A stretch of 14,416 nt of DNA, taken from contig MU069549.1 of NCBI GenBank assembly GCA_002284615.2, positions 330,943-345,358 of the forward strand, in the 5' to 3' direction. Positions 7,360-14,127 of this stretch are shown here, piece after piece (within the stretch, counting starts at the first letter, position 1; every line of letters starts with the position of its first letter). A program made the position numbers and the translations under genes. The notes below the pieces were generated by a model. It worked only from the letters and a program-made list of their open reading frames with translations. It was not told where the DNA came from and made no database searches. Source of the DNA: Dunaliella salina (lineage: Eukaryota; Chlorophyta; Chlorophyceae; Chlamydomonadales; Dunaliellaceae).

Positions 7360-7557
7360 CGTCAGAATGTTGTCTTTCATTACAGGATCGTTACTGGCTG
7401 GTTTCTCAGCTAGTAACATAGACAGCAACCGTGCAGTAACCATCGGGGTTACAAGGAAACCCGTGGTTACTGCACGGTTGCGGTCTATGTTACTAACGGA
7501 GAAACCAGCTAGTTACCCAGCTAGTAACGGTCCTGTAATGAATACAACATTCCGACG
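7360..7557. repeat. Fold-back element nested in the TIR element, ~198 bp
   Basis: The left arm, CGTCAGAATGTTGTCTTTC, ATTACAGGATCGTTACT, continuing to GCAACCGTGCAGTAACCA, is answered by its inverted copy from 7557 backwards. There are few mismatches, plus a 12-13 base GTAACTAGCTGG insertion in the right arm. Only about 25 bases form the loop, around GGGGTTACAAGGAAACCC. The outer 13 bases (GTCRGAATGTTGT) equal the ends of the enclosing 6165-8011 element. A 78-codon frame across it is an accident of the palindrome. Confidence 0.85.
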
Positions 7558-8013
7558 CAGTAATCATGAGTAAGACAATTTCCAATGCAGGCAGAGATCA
7601 CTGATGAGGTGGTTACCACCAGCATGACTGCCTAGTTTTCAAGAATCGATATGTTCCAAGCCATTCTGATGTCTACAGCATGATTACTAGGTAACATGAT
7701 GGTCAGTGATTACTATGCAAGCAGAACTTGCTCAGAATATGGTTACCACCAGCATAAGTACCTAATATTTAGTAATCGAGAAAATGCAAACTATGTTGAT
7801 GTGAAAAACATGAATACTAGAAAACATGGCGGTAATTCATGATTACTAGTAAGGCAATTACACATCGATTGAGAAATCACTGATTACTTGTGGTTTCTAG
7901 TAATCACTGATTACTATCCCAATTCGAAATTGCTTTTCTAGAAATTGCATTTTTCATGATTACCAGGTAACCAAGAGGGACTAGGCTGGCAAAGAAAAAC
8001 AACATTCCGACGG

Positions 8014-8677
8014 AGGAGGGAAGCTAAGGCCCAAAATCAGGTGTTTCTGGCATGCTCCTTGCGCATGTTCTCCGTAACTGGTAATCCTGAAGCTTGGGTT
8101 CACTGTAAAGGCCGTTTTTGTCTGTAGAGCTAGGGTTCCAATATTCCCAGTCACGGAGACCGTGCCTACTCAGCTGCGGCGTGAACCCTAATTTTCACCA
8201 CCAAATCTCCCTTCCAGATCATCCACTGCAACAGATTGGGTGGTTTTCAGTGATCTGGAGTCCCTGTAGTAAAAGAACATCATTGCCAAAAAATGGAGTG
8301 GAAAAACCCAGTGGTTGGTGAGATAAAGAATTTCAAATTCTTGTAGTTCAGCCATCTCCCTTGGAGAAAATCTTGCCTGGAAAGTGCCAAAAAGGTCAAC
8401 ATTTGACCTCCTTCTTTCCTAATTTTTGAATATGCAGGACGTTAGCACATCATATATGGGTTATCAGAAAATATTTTGGCGGTGAAAATTGCCCCAGGGT
8501 GGAGCTGGGGGCCGTTTTCACGTGATCTGGGGCCAGGAGAGTGATCTGGGGTCCTCTAGTTTTCATGAATTTTTAGTGAACATGATATTGTAAGGACTAA
8601 AAATGTTCGGCATGGTCAGATTTAAGAAAAAAAAGTTGGGAAAGAGCATGTCTGGCAAATGGACCAGCTTCCCCCTG
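8014..8677 (-). mobile_element. hAT-like non-autonomous element, copy 1 (inverted)
   Basis: The core (about 8150-8665) is, on the minus strand, clearly homologous to the element at 9301-9947. Shared blocks include CCCCAGATCACTCTCCTGG, CAGCTCCACCCTGGG, AGGAGGTCAAA followed by TTGACCTTTTTGGCAC, ATTTTCTC followed by GATGGCTGAA, and TAGGGTTCA. Termini are AGGAGGGAAGCT on the left and, inverted, CAGGGGGAAGCTGGTCC on the right; GGGAAGCT is common to both ends. There is no transposase frame and no clear 8-bp duplication. Confidence 0.6.
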
Positions 8678-9135
8678 GCAAAACCCCTCCTAAATACGCG
8701 CGGCTAGATGGCAAGCGTAAAACTTTTTTTAACTCTTTTTTCCAGCTTCCCCCCTCTGGTAAATGAAGGATAAGAGTTGAGGAGTAAAGGATGTAAATGA
8801 TGGACAGGATAGGAAAGAAAAGAGACGTCTATGCAGGCCAAAGCCGCTTGCATGAAAAATACCAAACTAGCAACCAGGCTGAGACATACCAGAAGCTTAT
8901 TGGCTGAATCCAAATCCCACTACCTCATGGTGTGCCCACCAATACCTTGCATCAAATGCTTGAAAAGAGGAAGTCCAATCACTCCCTCTGATAACCATAT
9001 CCGTTCTTACAAGTGCCCTCGGGAGAAGGAAACCTTCCTTCCTGCCAATTTTAAGAAAAAAATCCATGTCTATTGTTATGGATTGAAGAGTAACCACCTC
9101 CACAGATCGTCATGATGGCAGTGTGATTTACCCCA
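8678..9135. other. Unassigned interval between two transposons
   Basis: A plus-strand frame of 94 codons (8831-9115) contains a Cys-rich stretch (CPPIPCIKCLKRG then SYKCPREKE), and a minus-strand frame overlaps it. I cannot link either to a family. It may be an upstream, decayed part of the LINE whose 3' end follows at 9136, but this is not shown. Confidence 0.3.
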
Positions 9136-10120
9136 ATGTTCACACCTAAAATCAAGGAAATCAGCGACTGGAAAGAAATCACTTACTCAGGGAACACTTG
9201 TAATTTGTGTGAATCTGGACAATTACAAGACGAGAGACATGTCATCTTTGCCCTTGCCCTTCCATGTGTTGCATTCAAAACAAGTATGCTCATACTTTTT
9301 CAGAGGTGGGCAACGGGCCCAAATTCCTGAAGATATTTTTCCCACCTATATTTTCCAAACCTGACCAGGCAACTATTATAATATAAATGAAAAACACTTT
9401 GACGAACAAATGTTGAGAACTGGTTGACCCCAGATCACTCTCCTGGCCTCAGATCACCCTAAAGTGGCCCACAGCTCCACCCTGGGACCATTTTTCCACC
9501 CCAAGATATTTTCTAAATAACCCTTATATGATATGCTATCATCCTGCATGCTCAAAAGTGGGAATGAAGGAGGTCAAAAATTGACCTTTTTGGCACCCCT
9601 AGTGCTGGATTTTCTCTAAGAGAATGGCTGAAATTCAGTATCTGACCAAACACTGGGTCTTTTCACTCCAATTTTTTTTTTGCAATGGTATTTTTTTGGT
9701 TCAATCACACCAAATCGTTAAAAATCACCCATTTTGGTACAGTGGTTGGTCAGATATGGTGGGTGCTCGAAAAATAGGGTTCATGTTTGGGCAAATAGCA
9801 AAAGTGGCCGTGAGTTGCAGTTTTCAAACTCATGAGCTATGGGATGCTACCATTTGATGCTAAACACCAAAACTGCAAATTACGGCCACCATGCTAAAGG
9901 TACATTTCAAAAGGACCCCTGTTTGGGGCCCTCGTCGCCCACCTCTGATGTTCTTTGATACATTTCTTGCCCTTTGGTGTTGGCAAGCACTGGTCATTCC
10001 TTGTTTTACCCATGCTCAATCTCAGGATATTTCCTGTTTCTTTCAAAACTAAGAAACTTGGACTCATCGATTGAGCTCGTGGATTTTTTTCAACACACCG
10101 AGCAGCTAAACTACCTGGCT
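9136..10120 (+). pseudogene. LINE C-terminal fragment (Cys/His knuckle), interrupted
   Basis: From 9148 the frame reads KIKEISDWKEITYSGNT, then CNLCESGQLQDERHVIF. This is the C-x2-C-x9-H pattern with a DE(R/K)H(V)xF signature typical of the C-terminal knuckle of many LINE ORF2 proteins (Cys codons from 9199, His at 9238). The final Cys of the usual HVxFxC is missing (HVIFALALPC). At 9301 a 647-bp hAT-like element breaks the frame. After it, at about 9980-10120, LRNLDSSIELVDFFQHTEQ and LNYLAV look like the usual ORF2 end. This knuckle differs from that of the RNase H LINE at 11617-12318, so it is a second LINE type. A 28-base piece of it (AAATCAGCRACTGG then ARAGAAATCACTTA) recurs at 10207-10234. 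Confidence 0.5.
9301..9947 (+). mobile_element. hAT-like non-autonomous element, copy 2
   Basis: The left end CAGAGGTGGGCAACGGGCCC and the inverted right end CAGAGGTGGGCGACGAGGGC (9926-9947) form a TIR of about 20 bases. CAG-G-TGGGCAA ends are characteristic of hAT elements. The interior has no transposase frame. The element sits in a LINE reading frame: CTCATACTTTTT precedes it and ATGTTCTTTGAT follows. These flanks match 6 of 9 with only transitions, which could be a mutated duplication, though hAT elements normally make 8 bp. Confidence 0.65.
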
Positions 10121-10125
10121 GTCAT

Positions 10126-10196
10126 GTGTTGTGTTGTGTTGTGTTGTGTTGTGTTGTGTTGTGTTGTGTTGTGTTGTGTTGTGCTGTGATGTGCTG
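10126..10196. repeat. (GTGTT)n pentanucleotide microsatellite
   Basis: Eleven perfect GTGTT units (10126-10180), followed by degenerate GTGCTGTGATGTGCTG. The array lies at the 3' end of the interrupted LINE fragment, where a LINE terminal simple repeat would be expected. Confidence 0.9.
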
Positions 10197-10239
10197 TAGA
10201 TTAGAGAAATCAGCAACTGGAGAGAAATCACTTAAACAG

Positions 10240-10965
10240 GTGATGACTTCCCATGGCTAGTAGCTCTACTACACAGACACTCCTCCATTGCAACTGATAG
10301 TGCTTCTGCTTTACAACAAATCCGAAATCAACTTTACAAATCTCTAGATATGCCTACTCATTTGCATGCAGGTCTACTTAAAGTTATAACACACCTTATC
10401 AAAACCATGGAAACGAAAGTGCAGGTACTTTCGCTTTCCATGCAGCAAAGGAACCTCATAGAGCTGATACTTGCTCTCCTCGAACACAGAACCCCTTTTC
10501 AAACCTTTTCTGGCTCCCCCGCCTTAGATACCTCCCATACCTTAAAGATGCTTTAAAATCCCATACGCATGCAAAATATAGGCTTGGCTATGCAAGCTGC
10601 AAGACGAAATACTACACGTACTACCAAAGTCTGCTACCTCGTGGAAACAAGAGAAACAGAAGAAAAAAGAAAACCACGTGGGCAGAGAACCTGTCCCTAC
10701 ACCAATTAAGGGAAAAGGACACACTTTCTGAAGAGCCATGAGTCTCCTCCAACACAGACAAAAACAACAGAAATGCCTTCCAGGACAAACCCTGCATCTC
10801 AACTTGAGTAAGACACAAAATCTTCCACTGTTGCAAAGGCACCCTTGACAAAAGCATGCAGCCACCTTCAAAAGAATTACTAATCTTGTTTGCCCTCTCC
10901 CAGGATGCCATCACTTGGATCGTGTTCCCCGTTTTCTGCCTGTTAGCCAATGCCCCGTCATCTGT
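10240..10965 (+). pseudogene. RNase H LINE fragment, plus-strand copy
   Basis: The frame gives LVALLHRHSSIATDSASALQ (10261 on), with the RNase H catalytic ATDS segment, then QIRNQLYKSL. A degraded HAA...RAD stands where HAG...NExAD is expected. After a frame change come NPFSNLFWLP, LKDALKSHTHAKYRLGYAS and YYTYYQSLLPRGN, parallel to LHDALQKHMHSKHRLGKA and FSFYQSLLPHIHKN of the minus-strand copy at 11617-12318. A retroposon tail interrupts at 10650-10768. The frame then resumes with NAFQDKP and a degraded knuckle, CHHLDRVPRFLPVSQC, at about 10904-10957. It stops where the minus-strand LINE tail begins at 10966. Confidence 0.65.
10650..10768 (-). mobile_element. Retroposon 3' end in minus orientation (tail copy 3)
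   Basis: On the minus strand: TTGGAGGAGACTCATGGCTC, then CTTTTCCCTTAATTGG, GTTCTCTGCCCACGTGG, and a TTTTC-rich tail. It splits the plus-strand LINE fragment between the codons for RGN and NAF, so it is an insertion. Its closest relative here is the copy at 5621-5733. A target duplication is not clear (ACAGAA near both ends). Confidence 0.6.
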
Positions 10966-11099
10966 AAAGAAAAGAAAAGGAAAGGAAAGAAAAACTACGC
11001 AGGCAGTGAAAACACTCCCCACATCAATTACGGAAAAGGGGAAACCTAGGGCCAAGGCACCATGTATCCTCTTCACCAAGAGAAAGCCGAAGAAAGAAG
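10966..11099 (-). other. LINE 3' UTR with pyrimidine-rich tail
   Basis: Directly after the TGA come CTTCTTTCTTCGG, CTCTTGGTGAAGAGGATAC, ATGGTGCCTTGGCCCTAGG, CCGTAATTGATGTGGGGAG, TGTTTTCACTGCCTGCGTAG and TTTTTCTTTCC-type repeats. The same order is found in detached copies at 5731-6065 and 13988-14112, and partly at 5621-5733 and 10650-10768. Confidence 0.75.
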
Positions 11100-11740
11100 T
11101 CAGTGGGGATCAGGTGGGGTACTAGCAGTATCCCGTGCCTGACCTTGTTGAGAGTTGAAAAGGGTTTTCTCAAGAGCATGTCTGGTGCTGGCAAGTTTGT
11201 AAGCATACAAGACAGAATAAGCATGAAGCTTCCGGACAAGCTTGGTGGCCTTGAAAGTGTCAAGGCCAAGCTCCTTAAGAGGCTCCAATGTGTGCGGGGT
11301 GTAGGTGACTCCTCCCACACCTAGCAAGATAGTATGGAGGGTGACTTGGGCTGAAGCTCTAGAAAGATGACGGCAAAGGTCGCGGTGCTGCTGCTTGGAG
11401 GCCTCAAGCTGGCTGTAAGCCGGGTGTCCTCACAGTATTTGACTTTTACAAGGTGGATGTGTCGCTGATCTGGGTGGAGCCGACTGAGGTCACGAGCTTT
11501 GAGTGTGGGTTTAGTGCCTGTGGCTGGCGCTGAGTCCTCTCTGTTCCCCCCGCGCCTCCCTGTACTTCTCAATTCATAGCGAGGGTTTGACCTTGGCGCC
11601 CTTTTCAGAGGAACAACTAGTAGAACATCAGGCTGGCTGGAAGTGAGCCTATCCTTATCAGGGAAGCGGCGCGGGAAAATATACTTGGGAAGGGTCCTAT
11701 TAGTAGCATGTTCTGGGATCTGTAGTCTTGCAAGGCAAGA
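11100..11740 (-). pseudogene. LINE C-terminal PD-(D/E)XK-like region
   Basis: After a frameshift near 11735 the reading continues LQIPEHATNRTLPKYIFPRR, then FPDKDRLTSSQPDVLLVVP, with the Pro-Asp at 11632-11627. A variable stretch leads to LHPDQRHIHLVKVKYCEDTR, with the KVK at 11446-11438. After another frameshift come LGVGGVTYTPHTLEPLKELG, LDTFKATKLVRKLHAYSVLY and the terminal TPPDPH. A Pro-Asp before a hydrophobic strand, followed by hydrophobic-(E/D)-x-K, is the pattern of restriction-like nucleases. Here the acidic residue would be Lys (codon 11446-11444), so this copy would be inactive. The position at the extreme C-terminus fits a restriction-like endonuclease of a LINE. The fold assignment is inference from motif and position only. 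Confidence 0.5.
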
Positions 11741-12318
11741 TGGTCTGCTCTGCCAATGTCCATGGAGGCAATACCTGCCCCAAGAAGGCCTTTGCTGATG
11801 GCTTCTAGGAGGATTCTGCTGGCAATATTGTGTCGCTCATTTACCATGCCAGACATGGTAGAATTTTTGCATCCTGATAAGATGTGGAGGGCATTGTCAA
11901 TTTCCCCACAGAGGTGGCATTGTGGGCTGGTGGAAATTTTGAAGCGCACCGCGTGTTTTTGATTGAAGAAGGTACCTGTGCGGTATTTAAAAATGTTTTG
12001 CCTCATTTTGAAAGAGAGTGTTGACATGGTCCAGAAGGCATTGCTGATATTTTTGTGGATGTGGGGAAGCAAACTTTGGTAGAAAGAGAAGTACCCTGTG
12101 TTGGTGTTGGCCTTTCCAAGTCTGTGTTTTGAGTGCATGTGTTTCTGTAAGGCATCATGGAGGTTGGAGAAGTGTTTAAGCTTTACGGCAGGTGGGTTCA
12201 GGCGTCTAGACGCATTTGCATGAGTGTAGGAAGTCTCCTCAAAGGCAAGCCAGGTGGTGTCATGAAAGGGATTGCGTTCAAGGTTTGCGCATGGGAAGGT
12301 TATGTCTGTGTTATTCAA
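11617..12318 (-). pseudogene. LINE ORF2 knuckle region, 233 open codons
   Basis: This is the longest uninterrupted frame of the element; it begins at a TTG and is not a real start, because RNase H precedes it in another frame. About residues 17-31 read NPFHDTTWLAFEE, and about residues 47-88 read LKHFSNLHDALQKHMHSKH, then TGYFSFYQSLLPHIHK. A Cys/His knuckle, CHLCGEIDNALHILSGC, follows at residues 134-150 (C-x2-C-x7-H-x4-C). After ERHNIASRILLEAISKG the frame leaves the conserved reading at about residue 195, where a one-base shift is needed to continue into the nuclease-like region. Confidence 0.75.
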
Positions 12319-12361
12319 TTAGGAATAAGTTATTTGGAATGGCCTGATGCTTAGCAATGGC

Positions 12362-12760
12362 ATCTGCGCATTCGTTGTCAACAATTCCAGCATGAGATTT
12401 AACCTTGGGGAGATGGATAGGAAGGGGTAGGTGAGTTGCGTATGAGTTGTATGATTATCTTGAGGATGTGGCCCTGGACGTGCTGGTGATGAAGTTCTGG
12501 GTATTTAGTTCTGAGTATTTGCTTTCTGATCTGCTCTAGAGAGCAAAGGCTGTCAGTGGCAATGTTACAATATCCTAGGAGAAGGGCTGCTGCTATTGCC
12601 GCCAGTTCGGCTCAAGTGATGGTGTGAGTGATTTCTGCTCCATTCGGTTGGACATGGCTGGAGCTGTCGCTGGCGGGGTGGTACATCCCTGCACCAATCA
12701 CTTGTTTACCATTGTGTACATGGCAGCTGCTGTCCGTATATGCCCATTCTCTCCAGTTTT
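12362..12760 (-). pseudogene. RNase H domain of the LINE
   Basis: All four catalytic positions of type I RNase H can be seen: WAYTDSSCHVHNG (Asp at 12734-12732), AELAAIAAALLLG (Glu at 12608-12606), CNIATDSLCSL (Asp at 12554-12552) and SHAGIVDNECADAIAKH (Asp at 12364-12362, with the HxGxxxNExAD pattern). Two lesions are visible: an in-frame TGA (12614-12612) one codon before AEL, and a frameshift between LIRNSP and KVKSHAG, near 12425. In the intact element this domain would remove the RNA strand from the cDNA hybrid. Confidence 0.85.
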
Positions 12761-12856
12761 CAACTTTGCGTACCAGAGAAAGGCTGGATGATGTGAGTGG
12801 TGAAAGGGTTTGTTGGCTTTGTGTGGTATTGTGAGAGGTTTGTTGGTGGGCAGAAG

Positions 12857-13352
12857 TTAGTTTTTAAGATTATTGAAGCCAGTTTCAATTTCTGGGTGTC
12901 TTGGATTAAGGACTGGGTCGATGCTAATGTTTCTTTCCAGCCATTTTGCTTCACGGATGTCTTGTTTCAGGCCTGCGAGCCAATTTGAATTGTTTTCATT
13001 GAGGCGGACTCTTGCAGCGGAGTTCCAAACAGCATTTATTTGTAGGCACCAGGAGTGGCATGGAAGGTCAATTTCTTGGCTTAGCCAGAAGGGGGGGTTG
13101 GCATAGTTGAGTCTTGTTTAGGGTATGGTTCCCAATGTGCGACAGAAGTGAGGTTTTGTCACTCGTTTTTGTGAAGGTTGTCGTGTTAACTGGGCAGGTT
13201 GTAGTGTTGGTAAATTGAATAATGACGTGCTCCGTGTGATTTTTATAGCTAATGGTTGACGCATTGGGTGTGTCATGTGACAGGTCCCACAGGCCTGGAG
13301 ATGGAAAGCATGCTTGGTGTTGAGCATGGTTGCAATTCTTTTTTGATGACAT
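12857..13352 (-). pseudogene. LINE post-RT/linker region
   Basis: From 13352 the frame ends TLNKTQLCQPPLLAKPRN; one base later it continues DLPCHSWCLQINAVWNSAAR, then VRLNENNSNWLAGLKQDI, REAKWLERNISI and ETGFNNLKN, to a TAA at 12859-12857. The overlapping frame 12954-12760 continues with LASIILKTNFCPPTN and TTHIIQPFSGTQS, leading into RNase H. I place it between RT and RNase H by order only; no catalytic RT motif is present. Confidence 0.55.
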
Positions 13353-13373
13353 GGAAATTAAGCCTTGGGTGCT

Positions 13374-13487
13374 ACAAATTTGGCTTTTTACAAATCTTGG
13401 ATAGAAAAATTTTGCTTTTTACAAATTGGATGCAAAAGATTTTGCTTTTTAACAAATTGGATGCCAAAGATTTAGCTTTTTACAAGG
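13374..13487. repeat. 30-31 bp minisatellite, ~3.5 units
   Basis: CTTTTTACAAATTGGATGC followed by AAAAGATTTTG repeats with starts at 13384, 13415, 13445 and 13476 (spacing 31, 30, 31). It separates the two minus-strand LINE fragments. Confidence 0.85.
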
Positions 13488-13496
13488 TCCAGATTT

Positions 13497-13745
13497 ATAA
13501 AAGATAGGTTGTGCACTTCATGTAGGTAGTGCCAGCAAAACTCAAGATGACGTGAAGAATCACTTTGGTGGTCTTGTCTTGATTTCATGAGCTGCAGATT
13601 TTGAGTCTGGTTATAGTATGAGAATATAGAAAATCAGGACAAAATTAAGTGGATGCCCTTGTCATCATGTTGGAGGAGGGATCTGAGGGTTCAAGGTAGA
13701 CTGTTCGGCCTGGGATAGAGCGCGCAATAGATAGTGAGGCTTTGG
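13497..13745 (-). pseudogene. Second decayed copy of the LINE C-terminal region
   Basis: On the minus strand: SIPGRTVYLEPSDPSSN, then ASTxFCPDF in the place of VKYCEDT (HLI and FCPDF lie in adjacent frames around 13631-13656), HTITRLKICSS, a stop, and NQDKTTKVILHVILSFAG, TTYMKCTTYLL. The block KVILHVILSFAGTTY aligns with the first copy's LLGVGGVTYTPHT region in both order and spacing. Several stops show it is old. It represents a related but distinct LINE lineage. Confidence 0.45.
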
Positions 13746-13985
13746 TCTTGAGCAGCTGAGCCAGTAGTATTAGGGAAATCCCAATTAAAAAAAAAACTCA
13801 TGACTTTCTTTTAGGGACTTGTATGCCTTCATTCCAGGAGGGCCTCACATGCAAAAATCCGTACCAAGGAGGGATGAGCTATCCTGCCTTTGCCGAGGGT
13901 TCTCACATTAAGGCTGAAACCCACGTGGTGCCTTTTGGTGTGTGTACCACTCATTGTTGGGCTCGGACATTTGAGGACCATATGA
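13746..13985. other. Unassigned interval
   Basis: A ten-A run lies at about 13788-13797. A plus-strand frame from 13823 (MPSFQEGLTCKNPYQGG, then MSYPAFAEGSHIKAETH) looks faintly protein-like and follows an acceptor-like TTTCTTTTAG at about 13806-13815. However, it runs straight into the retroposon tail at 13988, and no donor supports it. Confidence 0.25.
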
Positions 13986-13987
13986 AA

Positions 13988-14112
13988 AAAGAAAAAGAAA
14001 AAACTATGCAGGCAGTGAAAAGACTCCCCACATCAATAAATGAAAAGAGGATATCTAGGGCCTAGGCACCGTTTACCCCCTTCGCCAAGAAAAAGAGTAG
14101 AGCAGTCAGTCA
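13988..14112 (-). mobile_element. Detached LINE 3' UTR with 15-bp target duplication
   Basis: The direct repeat GAGGACCATATGAAA (about 13973-13987 and 14113-14127) flanks a minus-strand copy. It starts TGACTGACTGCTC, then TCTTGGCGAAGGGGG, GGTGCCTAGGCCCTAGATAT, TTATTGATGTGGGGAG, CACTGCCTGCATAG and a T-rich tail. The beginning coincides with the region of the LINE stop codon. This is therefore either a severely 5'-truncated LINE copy or a short retroposon made of the 3' UTR alone. Confidence 0.75.
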
Positions 14113-14127
14113 GAGGACCATATGAAA

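Larger units (their letters stand above)
6165..8011. mobile_element. Large non-coding TIR element (1.85 kb)
   Basis: Positions 6165-6185 and 7991-8011 are inverted repeats matching at 20 of 21 bases (outer part G(C/T)CGGAATGTTGT followed by TTTTCTTT). No transposase-like frame lies inside. The interior carries an 86-bp tandem array (6293-6600) and a fold-back (7360-7557) whose ends match the outer TIRs. GTAATCA/TGATTAC and GGTTACC/GGTAACC motifs are strewn through its whole length. No convincing target-site duplication is visible (left flank TGAACAGA, right GGAGGAGG), partly because a second element abuts the right end at about 8014. Superfamily unassigned. Confidence 0.65.
10966..13352 (-). 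mobile_element. 5'-truncated LINE with RNase H, knuckle and nuclease-like tail
   Basis: On the minus strand, from 13352 downward, the order is: a post-RT region ending PPLLAKPRN; a linker (about 13066-12857); RNase H (12760-12362); a knuckle region (12318-11617); a PD-(D/E)XK-like region and C-terminus ending TPPDPH with TGA at 11102-11100; and a 134-base 3' UTR ending in (TTTYC)n. The reverse transcriptase core with its YxDD box is absent, so the copy is 5' truncated or rearranged. Several frameshifts and an in-frame TGA make it defective. The 3' end lies within the plus-strand copy of the same family, a nested insertion. A terminal pyrimidine tract instead of poly(A) is unusual. The clade is uncertain; LINEs with RNase H plus a restriction-like nuclease are few (Dualen/RandI-type is one comparison). 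Confidence 0.8.

Noticed and set aside
7337..7573. 78-codon frame over the fold-back
   Set aside because: The frame is explained by the palindrome, with mirror-image content in its two halves.
8014..8677. 8-bp target duplication for hAT-like copy 1
   Set aside because: The flanks (CCGACG to the left, GCAAAACC to the right) do not match; the ends are uncertain because another element abuts on the left.
8831..9115. Cys-rich 94-codon frame as a zinc-binding gene
   Set aside because: Cys spacing fits no known finger, an equally long antisense frame exists, and the frame lies between transposons.
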